DNA of 64,000 nt from Owenia fusiformis (GCA_903813345.2 CAIIXF020000004.1:3617525-3681524), one strand, 5' to 3'; positions 1-12,742 are shown, numbered from the stretch's first letter. Translations and numbers: made by a program. The notes: generated from the letters alone by a model not told the origin.

Positions 1-1185
1 CATTATTCAAAGCGTTTTTACAAAATTTTGAATCCAAAATTTTGCTTTTTGATCCCATGTAATTTGACCAACCAGCTAAGGGTCTTCTATATATATATTT
101 TCATTGAAGTTGAGGTAATCTTTGAACTCTGGATTTTTTCCTCCTACCAAATACCTAATGAAATTTTATCCCAAAGCCTGGTGGTAAACAATTTGTCCAG
201 AAAGCAGAAGGCAACCAAATTGCAGATGGGTAGCGATTTGTATACTTGGACTGAATATTGCCAAAGAGATATAACAAGCCTAACCTGTGAGAAGAATCTG
301 AATTTTTCTTTGCCATCTCCTGCCACGGAGCATTAATGCTCTCCCAATAGTATACAAGTATATAAGATTTTATTTCAAAAAGTCTAAGTCGCCATATCAA
401 ATTTCACCCAGCATGCCAAAAAACTGATCAGTTTTAGATTTCCATACCAAAAGAAATTCCTGAAATTGTCAGATCAATTTGGCAAAAAGCCTCGCCAGAA
501 ACCAGAAAATTGAGATGTTTACGCAACTACCTACCCTGAAAACTGATCACAATATAGCACCTGAAATGGGTGCGATTTCATGTCCTGTATATAATCCCTC
601 TAATGCCTAAAGAAACACACTGTGTGATTGCCTAGTACTTCTGGTATACTTGAGAATAATGTTGAATCTCTTGGCATGCATTCTCAAATTTAATAGTTCA
701 TTTTTTACTTTGAATTAAGACATTATATCAAATCATCGTAATTAGCACTACTTAGCACCTTAACAGGTAACTTCCTCCAGCTCCCAACGAACCCCAGGAA
801 CATTTTGCACTTAACATTTCATTCACCAGTATTTATCTACTTCCTCTGTCAGTGCTCACTTAATGATTGTACTGACCAAACAAATTACTTTCACCAAAAC
901 TAATTAATCTGAAATGATGATCATGAAAATACATGTATGTCCTTTTGGTCCTTTTGGTCCCTCACTTATATTTTGGGTTTCTTATTTTTTAAATATTTGA
1001 ATTTGTCGACATCTACCAGTCTCGAGTAAAAATATTGAGGATAATACAGAATTGAATACAAAGAATCAGAAATTGTTCAATTTAACTGTTTAAGAATATT
1101 TATAGATTTGTAGGTCAATTGTACATGTTGTCACCCCCTATAGATCTGATTCTGCCTTTAAGTGAATATCAAGAAATATACATAC
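1..1185. other. Left edge: intron of the TIMELESS-like gene, no exon seen
   Basis: I found no convincing next exon of the TIMELESS-like gene here. Positions about 400-560 resemble the dispersed repeat family of 60.4-61.5 kb (the GCCAAAAAACTGATCAG motif). The ORFs near 28-400 are short and low in complexity. Confidence 0.5.
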
Positions 1186-1247
1186 TTGACAAGCAAGGCA
1201 AAGACATCTTGGCTTGTAGCGCATGCTTGGAATGCCAGTACCAGGTC
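1186..1247 (-). CDS. TIMELESS-like exon 3
   Basis: The acceptor is TTTTTTCTTACAG just right of 1247 and the donor is GTATGT at 1185. The phase-0 reading is DLVLAFQACATSQDVFALLV plus two bases. It continues the HK-DL junction expected for a TIMELESS N-terminal helix. It is only 62 bases long, so it depends on the phase match and strong splice sites. Confidence 0.65.
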
Positions 1248-4200
1248 CTGTAAGAAAAAAATGATGTTAATGGTCAGCTTAGAACAATTACATTTGCATC
1301 ATTTATTTACAGATGATTTGAGTATATTCCTTGGAGGGGGGGTCTGGAAACCACCAAGAGGGGGCCCAAATTTCAAGTCTCATTAAAAAAAATTAATAAA
1401 AACCCAAAAATTAAGGGCCATTTTCTTCAAAATTTGGCCTAAAATTAAAAAATAAGGCCTTAAAAGGCCCAGTAATGACCAAAAAGGCCTACGTCATGGG
1501 ACCTTAGTTGAAATTTTTGGTCCGCTGACCCCCCCAGATCCGCAAGTGTCCCTGATATATGTCATAGATGTGTCACTGAAATTACATACAAATACATCAT
1601 TTACAATACATACAATATTAATGTCGGTGAGTATCATGTATTTGTTAGGTGTGTAATTATAATGACACATCTACATGTATGGCACATATGATTATCCACA
1701 TACACTTAAAGCAGTTTTTTACAAGACGTAATTTCAGTAAATATGCCTACTTCTAAATGGAAGGATAGCAAACATAAGATCACATTGTTATCTCGTGACC
1801 GATCACTGTTTTCTATCTACATATAAGGATGTTATGTATTATTTTCATTTCCATATTATTATTACAAGTAAAGAAAAATAATCAAGTAGGCATATGACGC
1901 AAAGTGTTTACTGTGCAGGAAACGTTATTAGAAGGATATGAATACCTTTCGAGCCACATATCGACAATAGCACCATGATATTGTCACATGGCATCAGAGT
2001 AACGTCACCCGATCTCTGTAATATCGATATGGCAAAAGTAATATTCTAATTGACTCCATCGAATAAAATATCAACATGTTCTTGTCTTTTTCTCACATTT
2101 TCTCAAAGATTTTGCACAAATTCAGCTAGTTCGCGTGTTTTGCAAATATTCTACAGATCATTTATACCTACTCCTGAAAAATTCACTAACAAATATGTTT
2201 ATTTCATATATTTATATCATTTCCACTAATTTTACACAATTCCTTCAATATCTGCATTTAACAGCAGTTATCGAAATGAATTAATTTGTAACAAGGAGCT
2301 TTCCTTTTTATTTCGATTATATAAAAATAAAAGAAATACAAGTACGTGACACATGTTGTGTAACAATTTCTACACAGGAATGAGGGCCTGTACTTTCTGC
2401 ACGTTTTGCAAAAATGTGACTTTCTACACTTGAGCTAATAAGCTGGTAACTAATAACTTCTCATTTACAGTATTGTGTTTCAGCTGCCAAATGGGAATTC
2501 AGAGATAGAGTTGATGGGAGTAGTTTCAGCTTCTATATCTTCTCATTTTAATATTTGTTTTCTGATCTGCTGGGAATCCAGAGATAGAGTTGATGGGAGT
2601 AGTTATAATTGTCACAAAATCTGAAGGTCTAAAGATTTATGATTTGATGGGAATGGTTATAATTTTCACAAAGACTTTTTAGATTTAATGGGGAGAGGTT
2701 AAAATTGTCACAGAATTTAAAGATTTAAAGTTAGATTTTTGATTTAATGAAGAGTAGAGAAACCCCAGAGTCCAAAGATAGATGACCTTAACAATGGAAA
2801 TATACAGAGAAATGACCCTCATCGCTGATTGGTCAAATGGCATAGATGCTAACGAAAACAAAATGGCGGATTCAGAACGTCGTAAAAATGCTTCAAATAA
2901 TATAATGTTAATTTCTGGCATATTCAATACTATTATAGCTAAGCTTGTCATTTCAAATTAAGATGTAAGGAATATGTTTACATTGAGTAAAACATGACAT
3001 CAACATGTGGTATTCAGAAACTAGATAGGAAAAACGAAGAAGGTAAACAACAGAAGTAATTATGAGGTTATCTCTAAGCTCTGGGGTTTTCCATCCTCTT
3101 AATATGATGGTAGCACTTAGAATCATCACAAAATAGTATGAGCATTTTATGAGTTTCAATTATGAAGTCACGTTATATATGACTTGCAACATTATATTAT
3201 AAAATACATCATGGTATGTTAATATAAATCACAGAACAGTATATTGAGAGTAAAAATACAGTGTTACAGGCCACCTTCCCCATCAACTGGTCTTTTTCTA
3301 AATGTAATGTTATAGGCATCATTTCTCTATCGGACGTCAACTTTACAATGAGTCATTGATCACGGGTAAGTTATTACCTTAATAGATATCAGCAATGTAA
3401 TTGCCTATTAAATATATAAGCACTAGTGCCAAAGGGAAAGGACTAAAAGTTATAATGGAACTGAGCAAGAAAAAGCAAACTCTAAGATTAGCCGTATTAT
3501 ACAATGCCCTTATGGTTCAAACAATACCACTATCTTTTGAACAATACCCTAATAGTTCATACAATGCCCTTACATTTTGAATACTCCCCTTATAGTTCAT
3601 ACAATGCCCTTACCTTTTGAACACTCCCCTTATGGTCCATATAATGCCCTTACGTTTTAAACAATCCCTTATGGTTCAAACAATGTCCTTACATTTTGAA
3701 CAATGCCCTTATGGTTCAAACAATACCCTTACATTTTGAACAATGCCCTAATGGTTCATACAAGACCCTTACCTTTAGAACAATACCTTTATGGTTCATG
3801 CAATGCATTTCCCTTTTGATCAATGCCCTTATATTTCAAACAATGCCATCATATTTCAAACAATGCCCTCATACTTCAAACAATGTCCTTACCTTTTGAA
3901 CAATACCCTTATGGTATATACAATGCCCTTACCTTTGAACAATGCCCTTATATTTCAAACAATGCCCTTACCTTTTAAACAATACCCTTATAGCCTTGTG
4001 GTTCATACAATGCCCTTACCTTTAAACAATACCCTTATATTTCAAACAATGCCCTCATAGTTCAAACAATGTCCTTACCTTTTAAACAATACCCTTATAG
4101 CCTTATGGTTCATACAATGCCCTTACCTTTGAACAATGCCCTTATATTTCAAACAATGCCCTCATAGTTCAAACAATATCCTTACCTTGTGAACAATGCC

Positions 4201-4852
4201 CTCTATTCCAAGTTGTTGTCTGAAAGTCCAGCATGCTGGGGCTTCCCCACTCAACTGCTCTATGATGTCCTCTAGGACATCTGCAACAAATGGTAACACA
4301 TCAGAAAAAAATTGAAGAGACCATAGTCACCATATATATTAAAGTGCCTTGCCTAAATTGATGACATGCACAGTCACTCAAAAACTAAAATTGTATTCAC
4401 GAATGCCTGTCAGCTACCGGATTGACCTCCTATGAAAAAAATTGAAGAGACCATAGTCACCATATATTATATATTTAAGTGCCTTGCCTAAATTGATGAC
4501 ATGCACAGTTACTCAAAAACTAAGCTTGTATTCACGAATGCAACTAATGCCTGTCGGCTACCGGATTGACCTCCTATTTTATGGGCAACTCATTTAAGTA
4601 TGAAGGGAATAGTGGAAGGTACTATTCATATCTAAATGAGTTGGTCATAAAATAGTAAGTTAATCTGGTAGTTGCATTCGCGAATACAAGCGAAGTTAAA
4701 GAAATTGAAATTACCATTCAACTTACCTGCAGAATTGTCTGCTAGCATATACTCGCCGTCATTCATGTAGCCCAAATCTGAGCACATGCGGCGAGCTCCG
4801 CCCACGTCCATTATAAAGTAGTCCATGGTTCTTTGAATGTCTTTAGTTTACT
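1186..4852 (-). CDS. TIMELESS-family protein, N-terminal three coding exons (partial gene)
   Basis: Coding exons are 4727-4826, 4186-4280 and 1186-1247 on the minus strand. They give 85 residues plus a split codon, with phases that match at both joins. The protein starts MDYFIMDVGG and contains CSDLGYMNDGEY (residues 15-26), LEDIIEQL, then WTFRQQLGIEG followed by HKDLVLAF. This order (CS-LGY--DG-Y, an acidic helix, then RQQLG or TFRRAIG, then a DL helix) is what I know from the start of the TIMELESS N-terminal domain; the TFRQ form is closer to Drosophila TIM than to vertebrate TIMELESS/timeout. The family comprises armadillo-like helical proteins acting in the circadian clock (TIM) or at replication forks (timeout). 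Which branch this is cannot be settled from 85 residues. The rest of the gene lies left of position 1. I recognised it by eye; no search was run. Confidence 0.68.
1248..3489. other. Intron 2 of the TIMELESS-like gene, outside the array
   Basis: AT-rich intron. A G-tract/C-tract element lies at about 1331-1555 and may be a degenerate inverted-repeat element (GGGGGGG on the left, CCCCCCC on the right). A short direct repeat of GAGATAGAGTTGATGGGAG occurs at about 2500 and 2580. No coding exon is recognised. Confidence 0.5.
3490..4185 (-). repeat. Donor-anchored minisatellite of TIMELESS-like exon 2
   Basis: About 700 bp of short tandem units, roughly 20 bp and in higher-order sets of 40 and 60 bp. 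On the minus strand they are built from GGCATTGTTCAAAAGGTAAG, a near copy of the exon 2 end GGCATTGTTCACAAG plus donor GTAAGG. Some units keep GGTAAG; others have it altered (for example ATGTAAG). The short forward ORFs across it follow from the repeat and are not genes. Confidence 0.85.
4186..4280 (-). CDS. TIMELESS-like exon 2
   Basis: The acceptor is TTTGTTGCAG just right of 4280. The exon completes an Asp codon and adds 31 residues ending EGIVHK. The donor is AAG then GTAAGG at 4185. The last 15-20 bases of the exon with this donor are the seed of the tandem array that fills 3490-4185. Confidence 0.72.
4301..4577. repeat. Intronic direct duplication, two units of about 135 bp
   Basis: The segment starting with the ATTGAAGAGACCATAGTCAC motif and ending near GGATTGACCTCCTAT occurs at about 4305-4434 and again at about 4440-4577. 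The second copy has small insertions. It lies in the intron between TIMELESS-like exons 1 and 2 and does not include an exon edge. Confidence 0.85.
4727..4851 (-). CDS. TIMELESS-like exon 1 (start codon at 4824-4826) with short 5' UTR
   Basis: The start ATG lies in the context AACCATGG at 4824-4826 (minus strand). The exon codes 33 residues plus one base and ends in TCTGCAG before GTAAGT at 4726. Upstream, an AG preceded by a pyrimidine tract ends at 4852, so 4827-4851 looks like 5' UTR spliced to an unseen leader exon farther right. I chose this start because it is the first ATG of the exon and has a good Kozak context. Confidence 0.7.
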
Positions 4853-5639
4853 CTGGAAGACAAAAGAGAGATATCCAGAGATGTTTGATATTGTTCGAAG
4901 AGCTTTAGAAAACTCTTAAACTTCCTTAAAGGTTATAAGTGCGCTTGGATGAGCTGTTTTTGTAATAACACGTGACCCTGTTAATTGCACAGCAGGGCTT
5001 TATGTTGATCTTTTTCATGATTTGTAAGTGTTGCACAATTTGCGAGCTCGTCAGGCAGTTAGAAAACGCAGCCTTATTCTACCCCAAAAGTGTTTTCTCC
5101 TGTAGCCTGCTGCTAACAAAATCCCTGATGAAGTAATATATACCTTGATCGACCACGATGAGAATATTGTTAATTAATTTGCTCAGCTAGTGTCTTTAAT
5201 ACTTTGACATTATGTCGCAGCAAACATTTTATCCTAATAAGGCTTACCGCGATATGCAAGCATAAGGCATAATATCGATTTTATTATTCGAGACGATCTA
5301 GAAAATTCAGCCCCGCAAAGTCCATGAGTGAGTCAAAGGCAAACATTATACTGAGAAACGTGATGCAGTCACAGAAATACATTTCATATATAACCCATAT
5401 TTGGAGATGCATATTTGTCTGTTAACAAGGTGCTAATTGCTATGGATTGTGGTCAATATAACAGTTCTTTGTGCAGAAAATCTTGGGCAATCAGAAAAAT
5501 GCATACCCTTTGCATTTGTTTGACTTCGCTTCTTAAAAGAGAGCTTCGTCGTCTAGACTCTGCACACAGGGTAAAAAATGCAAGAATCAAATTATTTTCG
5601 CTAAATTAACTACATAAACTATAAGTCAGTATGCTCGCA

Positions 5640-6440
5640 AATCAGAACTAGAAAACGGCAACTCCATGGAGTAGCAAATCCCAACAAACACTATAACATA
5701 TATGAATCTGTATTTATCACAAAAATATAAACATTGGAAACATTAGTGATATATCAATATTTCTACCAATTTTAAAAGCATTTGGGTGACCATCTAAGAG
5801 TTTTAAAGGCACAAATAATAAAGACAATATGAATTTTCTGTGGCACAAATCAGGAAAATAATACCAAAATAGTGATCTACCCTTAAACTTCCTTCAATTT
5901 GAGTATAATATAGCCATACTTTAAAGGGATCAGAAAATGTTTGCGAAATCTCACATAAGGTGGCCATTTTGAATTTTACGAGGCCCTAATTACAAAACCA
6001 ATACAATATTTGCAATCTTCTCTAAACAGACCTTTCCAATAAATCCTGACCTCTATTTGTAAACCAAGGAAACTAGGGTATATTTGCTAGATTTATGATG
6101 TCATACTTAACAGGCAGTAATGTTTGCAAACAAAACTGAAAGAAGTTTTTGAAAATTATCAATATTTTAATCCTATTTCTGCACTGAAATTGTAAGAATG
6201 ACACCATAACCAATAGATGGCATAATTTACTGGATTGGTCTATTGCCTTACATTTGAGTATAATAAAGCTACACTTTAGAAAGATCTCAAAATTAATGCA
6301 AATACCCATTTTCCGGACCCCCCATACATGGCCCTTTGGGGTCATGATGAAAAACTGTGAATATATATGAAAAATATAGATGTTGTGTATATACTACCAA
6401 AACGGACGGACGGCTCACTATATTCCTATCGAACTCCGTT
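5640..6440. repeat. Dispersed repeat, same family as 60.1-62.9 kb and 36.1 kb
   Basis: It begins near GTAGCAAATCCCAACA and ends near GAACTCCGTTCGTTGGGATA. Related sequence lies at 60110-60140 (GTAGCAAATCCCATCGAA), 62870-62905 (TCCGAACTTTGTCCAAAGGG) and 36180-36205. It is non-coding as far as can be read. Confidence 0.55.
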
Positions 6441-7460
6441 CGTTGGGATAATTACGACTAGAATATCTCTTGAGTCTCTACTTAATGAGGATAGTCGTGA
6501 CAAACTGATAAAGTCGTTAAGGTTTGACTCTCATCGTTAGAATATGTAATGTGAGATTCCTCTGTTACTATGGCTACGTCAAATCGTAATTATGGTAACA
6601 GTAATAATTTTTCTAATTTCTGAAAACTTATCATGATGAATAATTTCATATTTTGTATACAGACAAGTTAAGCAAAGCATTATCAGAAAATTATTTTATT
6701 TATCAATTTAAGGTACCTACATGTTTTTCATCTGCTGTTCATAATCCATGTATTTTATTTCAAATCAGTTCAAATAAGATTAGAGAATTTGTTTCATTTT
6801 TTGCCTTCAATTCTTTTGGCCTATGTGTAGATCTAATTATGACGGAATTAAATATGGCGATCAATGTACGACGCTATTTAACACTATTATATCTTCCATG
6901 TTATAATAACTGCGTCTACATTATTGGTTGCTAATAGCAACAAATACATCATTCTCACATTACTTATTACTTGCCGCTAACCACTTTTGAAATCAGGCAA
7001 TGTACGTACATGTAATTTTAGATTTGTAGAAAATATTCATCATGACTCCCTAATTTGATCATGTTTGTCATGTTACCCTAGAGTGTGTCATTAAAAAGTG
7101 ATTAACAATGAACTTTTAATAATTATCCACATAAGAGTCCCTGGATTCACATCAAAAACTCTTTTTAATAATTCTCAACTTTATTTACTTTCAAATTAGC
7201 GATAATCCTTAGATCTGACCCAATCAAATTAGGGAGATCAAAATTCAGATATCCAATTAGAATAGGCTAGATGCAAGTAGAAATGAGCTTCATTTACATC
7301 ATATTAAATATTCAAAATTCAGTCAGTGTGATATCATATTTGGAGTCTACATATAAAATTACACATACAGTGTACAATTCAAAATTACAAATTTGAAAAA
7401 TGAACTTTCTTTAAAAATGTGATTTCTCGGTTGGGGAGATTGAAACCCCATAGGGTAATG

Positions 7461-7644
7461 CGTGCCCGTAGCCAGCTTTTACCAGGAGGGGGAGCTTTTT
7501 TCCAGGGGGGAGCTTTTTCCCAATTTTGTCTAAAAATCATGCGAAAAATTCTCAGAATGGTGAAAAACTGCATGATTTTGAAAGAATTTCTGGCCAGGGG
7601 GGGGGAGCGGAAGCTCCCCCAGCTCCCCCTCTGGCTACGGGCCT
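7461..7644. mobile_element. Small inverted-repeat transposon (MITE) with 7-bp target duplication
   Basis: The ends carry CCCGTAGCCAG and its complement CTGGCTACGGG, followed inward by complementary GGGGGAGC and GCTCCCCC runs. The 7-mer GGTAATG flanks both sides (7454-7460 and 7645-7651), as expected for a target-site duplication. Related sequence, GGCTACGGGCC, occurs at about 57028. Confidence 0.75.
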
Positions 7645-9062
7645 GGTAATGTATCCCTGTGAATCCCTCAAGAAAAAAAGCTGATACAAATTCACAAATA
7701 CAGTAAATAAATTAACACTTTCTGCCATCGCATGCCATGGGATGCATTAATCAAAACTAAAAAAAAGCAATCAAAGTACAAGAGTACAATATTTCAAAGA
7801 ACATACATTCATTTTTTGATGCAAAAGGAATCCTTTTGAGCACCCTGGAACTTCTTCAAAGTGGAAAAATAGCGGACAACATTTGGCAAGAGCGATTTTG
7901 ATTGAATAGCCTTACAATGGCTATATAGAAACAATTTTGACAGGACCAATTTTAAGTGCCCCGCCAAATATGGTGACAGAGAAAAAAAGATTTTTAGCAC
8001 ACTGTTCATGCAGCCATGTTAATTTTTTACAAATAACACGGCAGAGAAGCATCAAAATATAAGAGGCCACACATATGAAAGCCAAACTACAAAATACTAA
8101 AAAAAATATATGTTTCTATTTATTTTCAAATACTGTTTCAACAATGGTCCTTTGCTTATATTTTAGATTCAAAATTCTCAATCGAAATTTGAATCGAACT
8201 GTAAAAGCCTGTATTTATCAGATTTTTTAAAAAATTGAAACATTCTAGGGGGATGCGTGCCCCAAGCGCCATCTCCTAGATCCAGAAATTAAAAAGGGAG
8301 GGCCCAAACTTTGACTATTGGTAAAAAAATTTCCTTGCTTGCATGGACAAATATTTTGGGCACACAAACCCAAAAATTGAGCCCAAATTTTGAAAACTTA
8401 AGGCCCATTTTTGATAAATTGGCCAAAAAGATTTGAACATTCAATAGCCCGATCTTCAAAGTCTGACAACAACTCTGACATTTTTGAGCTCTGGCCTTCA
8501 GTGTCACTTTGTATTATCCCATATACTGAATATTGGCAGTTTTTCTTATTTTTAAAATTTTTTGACCTTTTGAATTTGACCTGAATTGGAGTTGAATTTA
8601 CAAGCTGTAGAGTCGTAGACTATATCTATTGGAAGTTTTCCCTGGGGGTTTCATTCCAATATACTTCTTAATACCTATGTGCCGCCCCAAAGACTCCCAT
8701 TTTGAGCATTCTTCCATGTCAATTTCCATTGAAGGTTTCCATGTTTAACTTTTTCCAAGTTCGTTCCATGTTTTATGCTCAAAGCCAAATTTGACAGTGC
8801 TGCAAATACCTACCCCCGGGTACCTACCCTTGGTGTGAAGCCCACGGGAAGTTTTCTTACCTCTTCTGTAAGGTAAGGCCTATGATCATCATAATGAACA
8901 CTTTCCATGTTTCTCCATAGACTTCAATTTCAAATCAAATGACGAAGTCCATGGTTTCTCAAATATTTTATTTATTTTACCCCGAACACCCCGACATTTG
9001 AACTCGGAATCCTACAAATACTCGGACTTCAGCAAACATGAGGTTTGGGCAAATTAGGTTCA

Positions 9063-9390
9063 ATTCTTATGCCGGGCATAAGAGTAGATCTGTTCTTATG
9101 CCGGGCATAAGAGTAGATCTGTTCTTATGCCGGGCATAAGAGTAGATCTGTTCTTATGCCGGGCATAAGAGTAGATCTGTTCTTATGCCGGGCATAAGAG
9201 TAGATCTGTTCTTATGCCGGGCATAAGAGTAGATCTGTTCTTATGCCCGGCATAAGAGTAGATCTGTTCTTATGCCCGGCATAAGAGTAGATCTGTTCTT
9301 ATGCCGGGCATAAGAGTAGATCTGTTCTTATGCCGGGCATAAGAGTAGATCTGTTCTTTTGTCGGCATAAATAGAAGATCTGTCCTTATG
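9063..9390. repeat. 29-bp palindromic tandem array, left arm
   Basis: About 11 units contain the near-palindrome CTTATGCCGGGCATAAG, followed by AGTAGATCTGTT. Two units near 9241-9290 carry the complementary centre GCCCGGC. The array is followed by degenerate units to about 9395. Confidence 0.95.
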
Positions 9391-11079
9391 CTAAATGCAA
9401 AAGACAATGAGAGTAGATTTGTTCACTTCAAGTATACGCGGTCACAAATTTGTTACAAATATCATTATAACACTTACAGGAATGAAAATAGAGGGGAAAT
9501 TAATGGCCAACAAAGTTTTATGTCAATTTTTTACCAGTAATGGTCATTACTTCAATGCCCTGATAGATTTTGTACACCAGCACAGCAGTAAATAACAAAG
9601 AAACATTGTATTTATTTATAATAGTTCATGTTATATTCAAATAATACTTCATGTATTTAATTTTATTAATATATTACTGTATAATACTTTAACTGCTGAA
9701 GTTATAAATTTATTTGGTGTTTGAATTTTTTGTCAAGTTGGTTTTGACTTGAATCCCAATAGTCTAGTATTATTTACTGTATTATAGGGAGTTTCAATTG
9801 TCATTTCAATACTCTGATGTAGTAGCCATCCTTAGCTCATAGTCATATGAATCATGAAGGATTTTAGGGTTTGGCTTTTTCATGTAAAATCCCTTACCAA
9901 GGGATTTTCGCTATGACAAATTGATTGGATGAGATGGAGTTATAGTCTTGTATCACAATGTATAAAGTTTCATTTGACTGATTACAGTTGCGCTAACATT
10001 CATAATCATAGTCAACAGAGTTTGTTGCGTCACTGATTTTTATTCTTCATCTGCTGTTACTGTTTCTTTGCCATTTAGAGCATAGTCACAGTTACTTAGG
10101 TTTCTTGATATCAGCATCGAATAATAAGGCTCTGATTCCATTACTGCATCATTTTGTCACAATAGCCGAGAGGATAATCATTTCATGGACATTGTGAGAT
10201 GTGAAGATGAGACGCTTCTGGGGTACATTGTATTTTCATATATTCATTATCTTGGCTGGGTCTTCTAATCCACACATGTATTTTTATCAGGAACTTTGCA
10301 GGGCAAGTTAATTTAGCCTGGTTAAATAAGTCAACACAGTCAATGTTTGCTGTTCTTCTTAGCCACATTCACAATAGGCCTAGCTGATGGCGGAGTTCCA
10401 ATGTCATTTTAGTTGATTGTGTGGTAATGTCATGATTTGTACAGGCACTTGCACAACACAACAGGGAACATCTTCAGCAAACACTGAAAAATAAGAAAAG
10501 TTCATTATATTGACAGAATCACTCAAACCATACATTTACTCTTAATAATAAGGCATTCTCAAAAATGTGTGATGTCAGATAATAAAAGTGATATTCACTC
10601 AGGTGGAAAAATTGTCAATATTTTTCTCACTTTCTTATCATGGTATATATCCATGCCCCGCATGATACTCATAAAAAGGTTAAAAAAAAAAAAATTAAAA
10701 AATTATCCCCCTATTTGTGGTCTAAACATATTTAAGATAAACTACAGGCCCGTAAGACACTTTTCTCCAAAAAGAAAATATTTTCTCTTTTAATAAAGAG
10801 AAAATAAAATTGTCATTTTTTCCACGTAAATCAAATCACATAAGTCAGGGGGGGGGGTCAGTTACTCTCTATATTAAGGCCACTCAGCCTATTTTGTAGT
10901 GTTTTATTGTTTTCATATTGTACTTAGACTAAATATTGTATGAGCAATTAGGAGAAACATTGGAATAGGGAGGGTGTGCTAGAAGGCAATAGAATCAATT
11001 TATAAAAGAAATTCAGATTTTTAATAATTTTCTTTTAAGAGGAGCGAGTGGGCAGCACAGGAAAATTTTACTAATTCAA

Positions 11080-11930
11080 GATGCTGTCTGGTTAATTCTG
11101 AGCACTTTTAATGTGTTTGAGTAAATTAATGCTTTAGTTTTTGGGATGCGGTGTCAGAATTATATGTCACTTGGTGATTTCTGAGCACTTTTAAAGTGTT
11201 TAATATTAACAAATGCAACTTCAAAACATTCCCAATTGTTTTGTGGGGGGGGGTGTTAGTGTGCACTTTCGAAGTGTGTTAATCAAAGGGTTGTCAAAGA
11301 GGATAAAAGGGTGAGGGCGATGGGTGCCCAACTCTCCTAGAAAACTTTACAATTTTAAGATGATATTTGGTGCTTTCTGGGCACTTTTAAAGTGTATGAG
11401 TCAATAAAAAAAATGAACAACAATCATATTTTTTTCAAATCTTGGGGATGTCAAAGGGGGGCTGGGGTGCCAAAGCGGGAGGTAGGGTTTGGGTGCCAGA
11501 GGGTAGAGCAAGTGTTTGTCCCCCATATCTGTCCCCAGAAACATTGACCATATAAAGGTGCTATTTGATTTGATGAAGTCTGGGCACCTAAGATGTGTCT
11601 TGAGACAATACATGAAATAAATTCAAAATTTTTGTCAATTGTTTTGTGGGGGATGTGAGGTGTGGCCTACTTCCTTAGAAAATTCGACAATTTTAAGATG
11701 CTATTTGGTACTTTCTGGGGGGGGGGGGGGGGGCGAGGGGGAGGTGGGGTGAGAATGACTGAAGGGGAGCAAGTGTTAGTCCCCCAGAAACATTGACTAT
11801 ATCAAGGAGCTATTTGATGATGTCTGGGCACTTTTAAAGTGTCTGAGACAATACATAAAATAAATTCAGAACTTTTCAATTGTTTTGTGGGGGTGTGAGG
11901 GATGGCCTACTTCCCTAAACAGCGGATTAT
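11080..11930. repeat. Degenerate G-rich tandem repeat
   Basis: Four to five diverged copies, about 200-250 bp each, share AATTTTAAGATGCTATTTGG, GCACTTTTAAAGTGT and AATTGTTTTGTGGGGG. A run of about 18 G lies near 11717. The series resumes at about 12744 after the inserted foldback element. Confidence 0.75.
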
Positions 11931-11933
11931 ATA

Positions 11934-12742
11934 AAAATGGACTGTAACAAATACCCGGATTTGTTGGTTTTTAAAAAGAATAATCTGCTGGTATTATTTA
12001 GGAAGTGATGTTTAAAGGTAGTTCAAGATTTAAGACCCATCATTCTGACATAGGTTGCTGAACTAATGTTAGTTAAAAATTCCTAATAAAATTAAGAATC
12101 AATAGCTGAAACTGTTCTGTTGGCTCTAGCAAACAATATCCCAATGTGCATTTGAAATTCATTTCTGTCTATAGATACAGTCTGTGATGTCATCATCAAT
12201 CTTCATCAATCTTCACAATGGGAATTAGTTGAATTCTCTCTGTGACAGTGAGATTATCTATGATGTCACATAGTAGTTTGATTTCTAAGAAATGTGGCAG
12301 AGTTCTATCTATGACAGAGATACTTTGTGATGTCATCGTGAATTACCTCATTTCTATTGTGATGGTTGTTGATGACATCACAGACTGTCAACAAATAGAC
12401 AGAAATGAAGTTGAAATACAAGTTGGAAAATTGTTTGCCAGGGCAAAACAACTGTTTCAGCTAATAATTCTTAATTCTATTAGGAATTCTTAACTAACAT
12501 TAGTTCAGCAATCTGTGCCAGAATGATGAGTCTTAAATCTTGAACTACCATTAAAAATCACTTCCTAAATAATACCAGCAGAGAAATGGGGTATCTCTTT
12601 TATGCTCAGCATAAAATGGGACATCACTTTTTATGCCAGCATAAAATGGGACATCACTTTTTATGCCGGGCATAAAAAGTGATATCAAAAAAATATTTCT
12701 TTTACAACCCAATAAATCTGGGTATTTGTTACAGTCCATTTT
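11934..12742. mobile_element. Foldback/MITE-like element inserted at TA
   Basis: Inverted arms start AAAATGGACTGTAACAAATA and end with the complement. The match continues inward through GGTATTATTTAGGAAGTGAT and GAACTAATGTTAGTTA. TA dinucleotides flank both ends (11932-11933 and 12743-12744). It interrupts a copy of the neighbouring G-rich repeat, which resumes directly at AATTTTAAGATGCTATTT. The right arm carries extra units with TATGCCGGGCATAA, the core of the 29-bp arrays. Confidence 0.75.

Larger units (their letters stand above)
4853..8983. other. Intergenic region right of the TIMELESS-like gene
   Basis: No exon is recognised. The region holds pieces of a dispersed repeat (about 5640-6440), a small transposon (7461-7644), and AT-rich sequence. 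Positions 5495-5550 resemble 57890-57940 (shared CCCTTTGCATTT and GCTTCTTAAAAGA), which marks another dispersed family. The promoter and leader exon of the TIMELESS-like gene probably lie here but cannot be placed. Confidence 0.5.

Noticed and set aside
2685-3159. Two adjacent minus-strand ORFs (88 and 68 residues) in a TIMELESS-like intron
   Set aside because: Hydrophobic, low complexity, no domain, and they lie between two in-phase exons without matching splice phases.
9063-9390. CRISPR-like array of 29-bp repeats
   Set aside because: The repeats are directly tandem with no unique spacers, the context is eukaryotic, and the inverted partner array lies in the other arm.
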